A stretch of 64,000 nt of DNA, taken from positions 7,515,527 through 7,579,526 of the forward strand of contig OX457074.1 of assembly GCA_949752795.1 (NCBI GenBank), given 5' to 3'. The position numbers and the translations under genes were made by a program. Shown in pieces: positions 1-10,796 of this stretch. The notes under the pieces were generated by a model that searched no databases, was not told where the DNA came from, and saw only the letters and a program-made list of their open reading frames with translations. The stretch is from Hyperoodon ampullatus (Eukaryota > Chordata > Mammalia > Artiodactyla > Ziphiidae). Numbering within the stretch: the first letter of the stretch is position 1; every line of letters begins with the position of its first letter.

Positions 1-571
1 GCTTAATAAGAGTGTTCACATCCCAGACCAGGAGGAAGTTCCCTCAGATTCAACCCCTGCTTAGTACCAGAGAAGAAGGCAGGAAGGCCCAGCCCGCTGT
101 GCATCTTTATAACGTTTCCTTAGACACACCTGCCTCTCTGCTCCCTGTCATCTCAGAGCAGTGTCACGGCAGGCTCCTCCCTACGTACAGCGTTCAGAAA
201 ATCACCTTTCCTTTGGGAGGTGTTTCCTCTGAGATGAGAACTGAGCGTGCAGACTGCCAGTACCTCGGTGTGCTGCTGAGCACATTAGTTTCCAGCTGGG
301 GCCGAAAGCTGGCACGCTAACCAGGGTGATGTGCTTTCTGCAGTGCCCATACCTTGCAGCAAGCAGTAAGAGCTGGGCCCTACGTCAAGCCCAGATTTGT
401 AGCTAGAAAACTGATAGAAAAATAGTCCCACTCTCCTTTTACATCTGATTTTTTTCTCAGGGAAATCTCATTTTCTTCCCAGGATTAGAGCCCAGATTAT
501 CTGTAGGAAGATAAGGATTCCTAAAGAAACGATTGTTTCTTTAGGGAGACATTTGGCTTTCCCCCCTGCAG
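1..571 (+). other. NBR1: NBR1 intron (partial)
   Basis: Non-coding sequence before the penultimate NBR1 coding exon. I see no exon here. The human exon preceding the HHHGSS segment is not recognisable and must lie left of the window. Confidence 0.6.
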
Positions 572-1962
572 GCACCACCATGGGAGCAGCATTGCTGGAG
601 GGCTGGTGAAGGGGGCTTTGTCTGTTGCCGCCTCTGCATACAAGGCCTTGTTTGCTGGACCACCGGTCACTGCACAGGTCAGTGTGTTTTATTTTCCTGA
701 ACCGAAGCCAAGTCACCAGTGAAAACAGTGGCGTCTGCCTGGGTTGGAGAGAGTAGCATGGCATCATAGCAAGCATGAGCTTTAAGTTTAGTCTTTAACA
801 CACAACTCTGCCACTTTCCAGCGGTATGACTTGGGCTGAGTTACTTAAGGGAGGAAAGAAAAAAGACCTAACGTTGGTCGCGGACCTACTGTGTGTGGGG
901 TCGCTCTCCCAGGTGCCAGCACGACAAGGTGACTCGGACACCAGTTCCTGCCCAGAGACAGTGGGAAATAAGCAGACGGACATTTATCTGTGAAACTTTT
1001 GAAAATTGCAAAGCACTATAGAATTTAAAGAATCTTCCATTCAATTAAGAAAAAAAAACCAAAAACGTTTATTGTGCAGCGTGAGATGCTGTGCCAGTGT
1101 TCTCACACCAGTGGAACACCTCAGCCTGGTGTCGGCCCCATGGTGGGGCCAGGGAAGGCGTCCTGGTAGATGACGCCTGAGCTCAGTCCTAAAGGACAAA
1201 ATGAGTGTGTGCCAGGAGAGAGGGTTAGAGAGGGCGTTGTAGACAGAGTAGCCAGTACAGAGACTTGGAAATGTGAACCTGGAGGGTGAATTTGTGCCAA
1301 GCAGAGAAAAGACCAATGATGTAGGTGGGATGCTGTGTTAAGTGATTTTGGATTTTATTTTTAAGACCCGTGGGAGGGACTTCCCTGGTGGTCCAGTGGT
1401 TAAGGCTCGCGCTGGCTATACTTTCTTCCCGTTTCCCATACTTTCTTCCAATTACCATCTCTTCTCTTGCGTCTTCTTGCCCCATCGCCACAGTCACCTT
1501 TAACTTCACAGGGCTTCCAGAGTTCGTTAGCATCTTTTCCTTCATCTCCTTCTAAAGACAGTTCACTAGTCACGTGGTTCAGGGTGCAGACATACCTAAT
1601 CCAAAGCAGGGCCTTCCCAGTCCTTCTTATCCCCTCAGAAGACCCATCAGTATTGGGTGGACAGGAGTGCCATAGCCTTGCACCTGATTACCTAGTCTTT
1701 TGAGTAAATCTGGAAGATGAGTATGCCTTAACAAGATAAACACAGATTATACAAAAAACGTTGTTCTGCTTTTCTTGACTCTACACAGCCACTAGTTTCC
1801 GAAGATCAGACAGCAGCCCTGATGTCCCATCTCTTTGAAATGGGCTTCTGTGACAGGCAGCTAAACCTAAGGCTGCTGAAGAAACACAATTACAACATCC
1901 TGCAGGTTGTGACAGAACTCCTCCAGATCAACAACAACGACTGGTATAGCCACCGCTACTGA
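572..1962 (+). CDS. NBR1: NBR1, autophagy cargo receptor, last two coding exons (left arm)
   Basis: NBR1 is a selective-autophagy receptor with PB1, ZZ, FW, LIR and C-terminal UBA domains; it links ubiquitinated cargo to ATG8/LC3 at the phagophore. Only the C-terminus is here. Exon 572-677 follows a CAG acceptor and reads HHHGSSIAGGLVKGALSV through to AGPPVTAQ, including the membrane-binding helix region before the UBA, then a GT donor. Exon 1789-1962 encodes 57 residues and a TGA stop: the UBA domain, with the MGFCDRQLNLRLLKKHNYNI core and the terminal NNNDWYSHRY. Its intact frame, splice sites and close match to mammalian NBR1 indicate a functional 3' end. TMEM106A follows on the same strand. 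The gene is partial only because the window starts inside it. Confidence 0.95.
678..1788 (+). other. NBR1: NBR1 last intron
   Basis: Intron between the two C-terminal exons. It holds a truncated SINE head at about 1377-1410 and, in this arm only, a 20-base duplication around the motif catactttcttcc. This is one of the most divergent stretches between the arms. Confidence 0.8.
1377..1410 (+). repeat. Truncated tRNA-derived SINE head
   Basis: The stretch begins gggacttccctggtggtcc and continues like the 5' end of CHR/Bov-tA type SINEs, then breaks off into a pyrimidine-rich tail. The mirrored copy is near 61596-61629. Confidence 0.6.
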
Positions 1963-3600
1963 GGAGTGACCTCGTATTAAACAACTTGGCCTGCTGCTCA
2001 GAGACGATCTTTATTCTGTTTTGGGGGAGTGGGGTGGAGGCCCTTGCTTGTTTTTTAATCTGATGAACCTACCTAGAGCCCGTCATTGAACGATCAAGAC
2101 AATACCTGCCTTGCGGTATTTTTTTGGAGCAAATGAAAGGCCAGAACTTAAATCTTCACGTTAGACGTTAGATGAATCGTAGGAAGAGCATTTTTCAATT
2201 GATCTGGATAAAACTCTTATCTGTTTTAGCGCATTGAAAAGTGCAACTTAAACTTCCTATAGAGGCATTTTTCTTCCTGCTTGTATTGAAGTTGAGTATT
2301 TTTCTTTGCTTAATGTGGATGTTTTTAATGAGGGTATCTGTTAATTGTCAGTTTATAAAAGAAATTAACCTTGGAAGTTGTTTTCCAGAATTGTTCTCAT
2401 AATTTTTCTAACCTATCCCAAGCTTCATAGCTGTGTGGTATTAAAATAACAGCCAGGGCGCGATGGGAGTTTTGTTCCTCTTCCCTTCTCAGGGAGAAAG
2501 TCGTTCCCCTGCAGGTTTTAGTAACCGGCACTGTTGTTTTTCAAAAGAGCCCCAGTGATGCGTTTAAAGAATAGCCACCTTCTGGTCTCCCCGCTTCTGA
2601 GAAAGGAGCTGGGAGTGTGCTCATTGACCCAGCAGCGCCTGTTGAGCAGTGTCTGTTGTAGCAATTTTGCATACATTTTATTTTATTTAAGGGAGAAAAT
2701 TTAGGTAGTGTGAAATATTTTGCTAATGCTACAAAGAAGGAAAGAAACTCTTCTATTAAAGGGAAAAGTCAATTGAACAGTTACCCTTTTTCTTTATGTT
2801 GGGGGGGCAGGTCTTCTTTACAGTAGAGTGGGCGGGGGTGTACAGGAACATGAGAAAAGTGAAAGGCAGGCTCCTGTGTGAATCTCGGTAAAGTTCAGGG
2901 GTGGGCAAGTGAGTGGGTGTGAGGCTTAGGAAATCCTGATGGCCTGCTGAATGTTTGCAATCTGTTCAAGAGAACCTAGAATGAGAAAAAAGAGGCGGGT
3001 GTTTTACAAGACTTGGATGGGAGCAAACTCACTGAAAAAGTTTTGGTTTAACCGCAGGGTGAGTGAGTGGGAAGGAGCTTGCTTACAGGGGTCCCGGTCC
3101 TCACTCTGTTTTACAGAAGGGAGTCTTGGGTACAGCTGGTAAAGAGGTAACAAAAAACACTACAGATTTTAGTCATAAAAATTATTTGCAGAAAAAGAAG
3201 AATCTGACCCCCAGCCTGAAGGGGGAAGGATAGTAAAATAGTATTACTTAACCTGGTTTGGTATTGTAATGAATGGTGAGTTAAATTAATCATTGGCCAT
3301 AATGATGTTTATTTACAGTATAACTCTTGAATGCTGTTAAATAAGCCAGGATTCAGACTGCAAGCCAACCAGCGTGTTTATTATTTAAAATGTTTTTATG
3401 GGAGTGGGTGGGGGGCTTCTGGGTAGAGGCTGAGCGGCAGGGTGTGCGTAATTAATTCGGTTGATTTGGGACGGGATCTGTCTTGACCATGTGAGTTGTA
3501 TTGTAGGGGTCCAGGAGGGCCCTGGGGTCCGGTCGTCTGTCCCATTGTACTTGTACCCTAACCGCTTAAAGAATGGTGAAATAAACTTTGAAACTCCTAC
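1963..3600 (+). other. NBR1: NBR1 3' UTR
   Basis: About 1.6 kb of AT-rich non-coding sequence follows the stop codon. An ATTAAA at 2755-2760 could be an early poly(A) signal. The AATAAA at 3580-3585, just before base composition jumps to the TMEM106A CpG island, is the likeliest final one. I see no other gene in this stretch. Confidence 0.6.
3580..3585 (+). terminator. NBR1: Probable NBR1 poly(A) signal AATAAA
   Basis: Canonical AATAAA at the end of the AT-rich 3' UTR and immediately before GC-rich promoter sequence. The mirror is TTTATT at 59441-59446. Confidence 0.55.
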
Positions 3601-4238
3601 CTGGACTGGCCGGTCCTTTCGTCCGGAACCTCGCGTGGCCTTTGAAGAACCGAGAAGTTTCCTGGCCGCTGTGTCGAGAGAGGCCGGCCCTGGGAGGGAG
3701 GGGCGGGTCCGGAGGAGCCGGGGCGGAGCTTGCCAAGGCTTTGAGCCGAAGCTTGGGGCGAAACCCCGGCTCCCGCACTTTCGGTTCTGCTTGGCAGGCG
3801 TTTCTGTCGCTGCGGTCGCCCGGGGGTAAGGCGATTCGGGACCCTCCTTCCCTTCTTCCCCTTTGGCATGCAAGGGCCCAGGCCCCTTCTGTGCCTCCTC
3901 CTGGCCCAACACGCAGGTTCCAGGCTCTACTCACGGCCTCCCGGGGTGTCTGGTGGGACTGAAAATCCTCCTTCAGTGACATCCTAGCCTCTCGGTCCGC
4001 TCCGACCCCGCAGCCCGTGGCCGAGCCCCAGAGCAGGGCGTGAAGCCTCTGGGGAGGCCGGGGTCGCTGCTCCCCGCCTCCTCCAACGCGGTGCAGTCGG
4101 TCCCGGGACTCTACGGGAAGGGGACTGGTGGCCCCTGCAGCCACCCTGCCTTACAGGCCCTCCTCCCCGAAGAGGTACTCCAGAGATCACTAGCCCTCTT
4201 GCAGCTGAGAGGAGCCCAGGATCTCAGACCTGAACCAG
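3600..4238 (+). promoter_or_regulatory. TMEM106A: CpG-island promoter and 5' UTR exon of TMEM106A
   Basis: The region is strongly GC- and CpG-rich, with GC boxes such as gggaggggcggg near 3692. A good splice donor, cag|gtgagg, ends a plausible untranslated exon at 4238; the coding exon acceptor is at 5036. The exact transcription start cannot be fixed. Given the spacing, the island may also be the boundary between NBR1 termination and TMEM106A initiation. Confidence 0.6.
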
Positions 4239-5036
4239 GTGAGGCTTCCTTTATTTTAAGCCCCGAAGGTCTGAGTTCGGCTCACCTTGCCCACTCATTT
4301 GCCACCGGTCTTTTGGGAAGGATCTGGAGTTAGCTGTGACTCATCCTGGTGAGGGACTGAGCCTGAAATTGCTACCACCCTCCCCCAGACATGCTTTCCC
4401 ACCCAAACTCGGAAAGCAGGCGGAAGAGGTTTGTGCTCCCCTCCACAATCATTTTAGGGTTTTTAGCCACACCTGTGGCCAGCCTAGCCTCCTTTTTCTT
4501 TTCTCGTCCCGAAGACCCCCTGCCTTCCTATTTCGCCAGCACCTGTCTAGGCTCGGGAATGGAAACTGTCCTCCCACACCCAGGCTGGAGACCTCGGGCA
4601 TTTCTTCCCCGGGTGCTCTAGAGACACGTTCAGAGTCATCTTGTCACAGAGGATGAAGGGGCTCTCCTGGCTGCTGCCCCCAAGACCTATCTAACTTCCT
4701 TCCCTTGCAGTGAATGACAGCTCAGCAGCTTTTCCAGAACAAAATTAAGCGCTCTGCCTTTCACTTATGAAAGTCCCTTAAAGTGAAATAACTTCTGCTT
4801 TGCTTTTCCCTCTTGTAGGCCGACTGAGCTCTCCTACAATAAGAAAAAAGAAAAGAGTTGAAATGCATGGAGATTCCTGATCCGAGTCGTGTGTGATTGC
4901 TCGCATTTCCACAGCCTCACTTCCTTAGGCTTGAGCTTGCTGAAATTGTGGCGGGGCTCCTTGCCAATCTCAAGAGCCTAAAGCCAGAGGGACCCCCAGC
5001 GTCAGTGCTAACTGAACGTTGTTCTTCTCTCATCAG
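4239..5036 (+). other. TMEM106A: TMEM106A first intron
   Basis: Non-coding interval between the probable 5' UTR donor and the acceptor catcag at 5031-5036. A further untranslated exon after ttgtag near 4818 is possible but unsupported. No mobile element is obvious. Confidence 0.5.
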
Positions 5037-5055
5037 TGAACAACACCCCTGAGCA

Positions 5056-8000
5056 ATGGGTGAGACATTCTCCCAGCTGGGCTCCCGGGAGGATGAGAAC
5101 CAGTCGATCCTGCCCTCTGCCCCAGCCTTTGGCAGCAAGGCTGCCAGCTACTCCAGCACCACCAGCAGCAAGGCTTTTTGTTCCTGTGTGCCTTGTGAAA
5201 GGGCTGCCGGTGTCAGCTTTGTGACTTGTCCCACCTGCCAGGGCAGTGGGGAGATCCCTCGAGGTGAGTGGCCCCAGCTCTGGAAGTCACCTGGGATCCA
5301 GGAAAAGCTCTCCGCAGCCAGCTGGTCAGTGCCAGGCCCCTCTGAGTCTCCTTGGATGGGGTTGGGTCTCCCAGCTCCTAGTCCCCGAGTTTCAAGGCCA
5401 GCCAGGGAGACGCTAACCCTCCCCCGGGCTCGCTGCAGAGACCCCCTCCTGCCCTGGTTGTACCGCCCAAACCCAGGGGATTCCCAGCCTCTCTGCTCTC
5501 TTAGCAGCACTGCCTTAGGATTCAGGAAGTTACAGTGACGTCTCCAAAGAAATCGGGCTTCCCTGATTGGTGGTGACGTGCAGGAATGCCTCACACCTGT
5601 TAATGAAAATCTCGCGCCTCCATTCTAGAGATGGCCAAGCTGAGCTGCCAACAGCCCAGTATCCCCAGTCCTGCTCTGAGGCAGAGGTGGCATGCTTCTG
5701 ACAGTGCTCTGTGGGATGGAGGGGTGCTTCTGGCAGGCTGGCACAGGAAACGTTGGTCATGGACACTTCTTGGCCCTTCCTCTCACCCTCTTTCTACAGA
5801 AGTAGAGAAGCAGCTGGTGGCCCTCATCCCCTATGGGGACCAGAGGCTGAAGCCCAGGCACACGTAAGCCGCTCTTCCTATCCCAGCTCTGTAGGCATTG
5901 CCCCTGGGGGCTCTTCCTCTTTGTCTCCCCCAATCCCCCTTCCCCCCACCCAGTTTTTCTCCATTGGTCCTCCCCCAGAAAGTCTGAGCCTCCCTGGCCT
6001 CAGACATATTAGCTCCCTGTCTCCAAGGATTGTCCTAGTGTAAGAAGCTCGGGGCACAGCAGATGCCACCTGAGGCCTCTTGGTGTCCTGAGCATCACTG
6101 CTTCCAAGAAGCGTGGCTCCCTTTTGAGGACAGAGAGGACCTCTTGACTCTGCAAGTCCTTCCAGGAGGGAGGGAGTGGCTGTGGTTGCAGCTGGTTTGG
6201 GGAAGTGATTTCTCCTGAGAACTTCCTTTGCTACGGCAGCTCAGACCTGCTTGTTCTTTTCCCCGTAGAGATGGGAAACCAGCTGCTCTGTGTTCTGGGA
6301 CACTTGAGAACCTCAGAGGAGGCAGCCCTGAGTTTCACTGGGGGGCCCATGACCGTGTTTGTCATCTGGGTCCTTTGACATAGATCCCTGCAACCTCCTC
6401 CCCGGGTCCTCAGCTTCCGTGGGGGAGCCACCACCCAGCCTGCCCCCACCAGTGCACCAGAAGCCGAATCTGGCAGGGCCCCTTAGGAAATGCTAACGAG
6501 GTGCTCTCTCTTTAATGCATATCTCGATTTTGAATTAGATGGACAGATGATGTCTTGTTCTGAATATGAATATTAAAGTTCAGAACTGTCAGAAGTCACG
6601 TGGGCTTACTTCTTCCAGTGAGAATAGCTAGCGTTGGTTGAGCCTTTGGCTATGTGCCAGGGCCAGGGATTGGTGCCTTGTCATGCATTAGCCCCTAACA
6701 GATTGTATGAGGTGGGTACAATTATCCCCATTTTATAGACAAGGAAACTGAGGCTTAGGGCGGTTGAGTGGGTTGTTCAGAGTTGCTGGGCCAGTGGGTA
6801 CACAGAGCTGGGAATGGAAGCCGGGCTGCCAGCCTCTCAATCCGGTGCTCCTACCCACTCTGGGCCACATCTGAGCCTAGGTCGGTCCTCCGCATCTGGG
6901 GAGCTAAGTGTACAGTTGTGGGGGGGGCGGCGGCTCGGAGGAGAGCCTTATATAGAGAGAGAAGAGTGTCTGAACGCCCCCGGCCCAGGCCGCCTTGGTG
7001 TCCAGACTTCTCCACTCCTCTGCCCCGGGTCCTTTTTTCCCACAGGAAGCTCTCCGTGTTCCTGGCAGTGTTCATCTGCCTGGTGACCTCATCCCTCATC
7101 GTCTTTTTCCTGTTTCCCCGGACTATCGCCGTGCAGCCTGTAGGCCTCAACTCCTCCACGGTGACTGTTGGCGAGGCCGCTATCCACCTCAATATAACGG
7201 TGGGTGGGTGCCTGTGCCCCTGGTCTCTGACCCCACCTTCCTGGCAACACTCCTCTGTAGCCCTTGTCCAGTGTCCTCACCCTGGGCATCGGTAGCCAGG
7301 GATCTTATGGCACCCAGAGGATGTCAGAGGGCTGGGGAGAAGCAGCAGCAACCATGAGCCCCCTAACAGACTGTGCAGGATTGGACCTGTGAGGGGTTAG
7401 AACTGACGCCAGAGCCATAAGTCACCGGGTGCAGTCGCGGTGGTGTGCCTGAGACTCCCTGGGTGGGCAGGACTGAACGGAGAGAGCCTTGCAGGGTGAG
7501 ACCGGATTTTGAGCCAGCTTAACGTCTTAGTTAAAGGTGACCCCTGGCCATTAAGAGCCCCTCCGAGGGGCCCCTGGCCCCGGGGCCTCGGCCGCTGCGG
7601 CCCACGTTGGGGGTGGGGCTCGGTCAGGCTGCGGGGTTTTGAAACCGTTGGACTTCTTCTTGCCAGGGATGGTGCCACCCGAACCCCTTCCTTTCCCTGT
7701 CCTCCTCCCCAGAATATCTTGAGCATCTCCAATAACAACTACTACCCCGTCGCTGGGACCCAGCTGACCACTGAGGTGCTGCACCAGTCCCTCGTGGTGG
7801 GGCAGGTCTCCCACAGCCTCCTCCTCCACATCGGCCCTTTGGCCAGTGAGCAGGTGACTCCCTCTTGCTGGCCAGACCTGCCCACAGGGGTGTGGACGCG
7901 GGTGGCTGGAGTTGGGGCTGACCCTGTACCCGTTTGGTTGACAGGTGTTTTATACAGTAGCCAACAGGATATGGGATGAAAACACATAGTGAGTAGCCCT

Positions 8001-8470
8001 GGATCCCTTCTCCCTCAGCCTCTTTCCTGGTTGGAAACCCAGTTTGAATTCCCACCAGACGTTCTGATTGCTCAGCAAACCCTGCAGTCAGCGTGTGGCC
8101 TGCACTCTTGTGGCCAAGCCTGCAGTGTACAGGCATTCAGGGTCCCCAGCCTCTGCCTGTTTGGACCTGGACTGGAATGAAAACCAGGCTAGAATCTGGT
8201 TCCTACTTACGATATATGACCTTGGGCTCTTCAGCCTGACTCACCGTTTTCTACTGAGGAAGAGGCCAGCCCGTGCCTGGGCCAAACCAGTGGGGGTTGG
8301 AGGAGTGATATTGCAGCAGGGGCGACATGCTCACCTTGGGCAGAGGGAGGGGGAAGGGCTGGGGGTGGCACGTGGGGCCCCTGATGGAAAGGAGGCGACG
8401 GGGGCTGCGCCGGCAGGTCTCCTCCGAGCTGTCTGACGGGCCGCTCAGTGTGTGAGACGTGGGCCCGGGT

Positions 8471-8502
<32 letters not shown>

Positions 8503-9274
8503 CCTCAGCAAGATCTGTACCTGGCTGAAAATCAAAGTCCACCACGTGCTTCTGCACATCCGGTAAGTAGGGCTTGGAGCCCTGGTACCCGCTCCCACGT
8601 CTGCCCCCCACCCCCACCCCGTGGGAGGAGAGTCATCGCAGCGAATCCCGGGAGTCTGTGTCGGCTCTTGGCAGTAGCAGGTCCAGCCCCTCCCCTAAGG
8701 CCCACCTTGCTTATGAGCCACTGACAGTGACAGCCACAGATCTGCCCGGAACCCTGGGAGGGGGGCAGCTGTGCCAGGTGCCTCGGCAGAGTGGGGAGCA
8801 GAAGGAAGGGCCGGGTTTGGTCTGCGGAAGCCAGCCCTCCCGAGAGAGCAGAGCGGGGCCAGGGCTTTCCTCTTCTTCCCAGACCCCTGTGGTGTGGAGG
8901 AGTAAAGACGGTGAAGCGCAGACCTGGGGGCGGGCGCTCTCCAGCCGCCGTCTTGCTCCTTTCCTCTGCCGCCACCAGGTCTCTCCCCTCGCCTCCCTAC
9001 TTCCTTCCCTCACTCCTACCCCAACTGCAGATCCTTAGATCGGTGGAAGTGGACGCTGGGTGGGGTCAAGGCTCAAGTCCTGTAATCTTCAAAATAAAAC
9101 GGGTGTGTTTTTTGGGGGGAAAAAAAGAGAAAAAAGCCCTGTTTCCTCTCCAGGGGCACCCTGACCTGTTCCTACCTGAGCCATTCAGAGCAGCTGGTCT
9201 TCCAGAGCTACGAATATGTGGACTGCCGGGGAAACGCATCCAAGCCCCACTTGGTGGTCCCTCGCCCGCCGTGA
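5056..9274 (+). CDS. TMEM106A: TMEM106A, single-pass membrane protein, complete (left arm)
   Basis: Seven coding exons: 5056-5263, 5800-5863, 7046-7199, 7713-7853, 7945-7988, 8509-8562 and 9154-9274. All have AG/GT boundaries and phases that join to 786 nt, 261 residues plus stop; human TMEM106A is about 262. The product is a type II membrane glycoprotein of the plasma membrane and endolysosomal system, tied to macrophage activation and antiviral restriction (family knowledge). The N-terminus MGETFS fits an N-myristoylation signal. Cytosolic cysteine pairs C44/C47 and C58/C61 form CxxC motifs. Residues 93-114 are one transmembrane helix, followed by the LEA-like lumenal domain with sequons at N126, N140 and N254-type CRGNAS. 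The ATG at 5056 has G at +4 and lies 20 bases after the acceptor. It converges on CCDC200. Confidence 0.95.
6620..6880 (-). repeat. MIR element in TMEM106A intron
   Basis: Contains attatccccattttatag followed by acaaggaaactgaggc, the antisense core of MIR. The mirror is about 56145-56405. Confidence 0.7.
8470..8497 (+). repeat. (TC)n tract at exon 6 acceptor
   Basis: An uninterrupted TC dinucleotide repeat lies 12 bases before the splice acceptor at 8507-8508 and forms the polypyrimidine tract of TMEM106A exon 6. The mirror is 54528-54555. Confidence 0.9.
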
Positions 9275-9455
9275 CCTGTCTGCTGTCGTCGAGCTCCGGG
9301 CACCTGCCGGCCTGGTCTGTATCTCCCACCACTCCATGGCACCCAACAGGACGAGAGTGACTTTGCCAGAGGAAAAGCCCTGCTTTATCATACCCTCCCC
9401 CTGTTCACCCCCAGCAGAGGAAGCTTTCTGTGGACGTTAACTTCATACACGCACG

Positions 9456-9456
9456 C

Positions 9457-9491
<35 letters not shown>

Positions 9492-9510
9492 ACACACCCC
9501 ACACACACCC
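9456..9510 (+). repeat. (CG)n(CA)n microsatellite
   Basis: Alternating CG then CA dinucleotides with interruptions; Z-DNA-forming composition. The mirror is 53515-53569. Confidence 0.85.
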
Positions 9511-10156
9511 TCTCTGATTTCCACAGGAACGGAAGCTTGGTTCATCTAGAGGCCAGCACCAGATATTCCCCTTGGTCTGTCTTGAGGAAAGTCTGACCTG
9601 ACATTTCCTCAGAGCCGCCTCGGCGGCATGGAGTGGCACCCACACTGTCTGTGCTGAGCAGCTTGGTTGCCCAGCTCGTCCGGGGAAGACCTTGGTCCTG
9701 CCTGAATGTGGAGAAAGCTTTCATTTTGTCTGGCTTTTAATACATGGATCCTTTCCAAGTTCTCCACCTGGTAATGAGAAAGTGACTTGGGGGACAGCCA
9801 GTGTTGTCCCCAGGGCCTTTTAGGGGACCGCAGGTGCTCTCCTATGCCTCCCTGCTTTGGTCGTGTGACAGGGTGATGGTGATGGCCTGCTTCTCGCCTG
9901 GTAACTTGTGCCCCCACCCCACCCATCTGACAGCAAGATTGGCCAAGGCCCTTTGATCTGCAGCCTTCCTGGTTAAAGACTGTCTGGGTCCCCAGGAAGT
10001 CGGAGGTGTTCTGCAGCCCAAGCTTCTCTCCCGAAAACAGTTTTATCGTTCTCTTCGGAGCAGGAACCAAAGTAGGAGGGGAGGGGAGGGAGGCACCGGG
10101 CACCCCCTGGGCCTGCACAGGAAAGACAGACAAAGCCAGAGTCATTTTAAAAGGTT

Positions 10157-10162
10157 TTTATT
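10157..10162 (-). terminator. CCDC200: CCDC200 poly(A) signal
   Basis: AATAAA on the - strand (TTTATT as written), followed downstream by a T/G-rich stretch. It fits the end of the CCDC200 transcript. The mirror is 52863-52868 on the + strand. Confidence 0.55.
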
Positions 10163-10299
10163 GAAGGAGGCCACACGCCTGAGCCCACGTGAAGGGACAC
10201 AGGCAGGTCAAACGGTGGGTGCAGCTGCTCTCCCGCTGAAAACCTGCAGAGGTGAGGCCGAACCGCTGGGTTCCGCTGCACCCCCAGCCTAGTCCCAGG

Positions 10300-10313
10300 G
10301 CGCCCTCTGCTCC
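10300..10313 (-). promoter_or_regulatory. Candidate CTCF core motif
   Basis: The - strand reads ggagcagagggcgc, matching the CTCF core CCASYAGRKGGCRS at 12 of 14 positions. It lies in the TMEM106A/CCDC200 tail-to-tail overlap. Motif match only. Confidence 0.3.
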
Positions 10314-10790
10314 CAGAGGCCTCTCCTCTCCTTTGGGCACTGACGGTATGGAGCCGCCTATCAGTGGGGACCCGTCTAGGCCGTCCCCTCTTTGCTGTCA
10401 GATGACAAGAAGCCCCCGGCAGCCCCCAGGTTCTTTAGCCGAGCGGGAATTGCGTTTGCTCACCAAGGGCGGTTACGGGGTTTCCATCACTCAGGCAGGC
10501 AGAGAGGTGAGCCTGAGTGGCAGGGAAAGCCGAGTTTGCAGCTGGAAGGGCGGAGAAGGGGACGTGGGGCCAGAAGCTGGTGGGGAGCCGGCCGGGGGGG
10601 ATGAGGGGAAGGAAGGAGTTCGTGCTGTCCACGTGCTTGCACGCCTGGGTGACTGGCGTCGAGGTGGTGCTGGTGAGAGCACGGAAGTCCACGAGGGCCA
10701 GGCTGGAGCTCACGCTGGGTGGAGTTCGCCAAATGTAAAGGATTTATATTGGGGTCAATCGGCTGTGCTTAACAATGTTTAAGAAAGGAA

Positions 10791-10796
10791 AATAAA
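10791..10796 (+). terminator. TMEM106A: Candidate TMEM106A poly(A) signal AATAAA
   Basis: First canonical + strand AATAAA after the TMEM106A stop in this arm. The assignment rests on position only. Confidence 0.4.

Noticed and set aside
1..2000. BRCA1 pseudogene/NBR1 duplication known in primates as explanation of the inverted repeat
   Set aside because: The primate duplication involves BRCA1/NBR1/NBR2 5' ends; here the repeated part is the NBR1 3' end through the U2 cluster, with nearly identical arms.
4040..4238. Upstream open frame in the TMEM106A 5' UTR exon as an alternative N-terminus
   Set aside because: When joined to the next acceptor at 5037 it is out of frame with the ATG at 5056; the MGETFS start matches the family.
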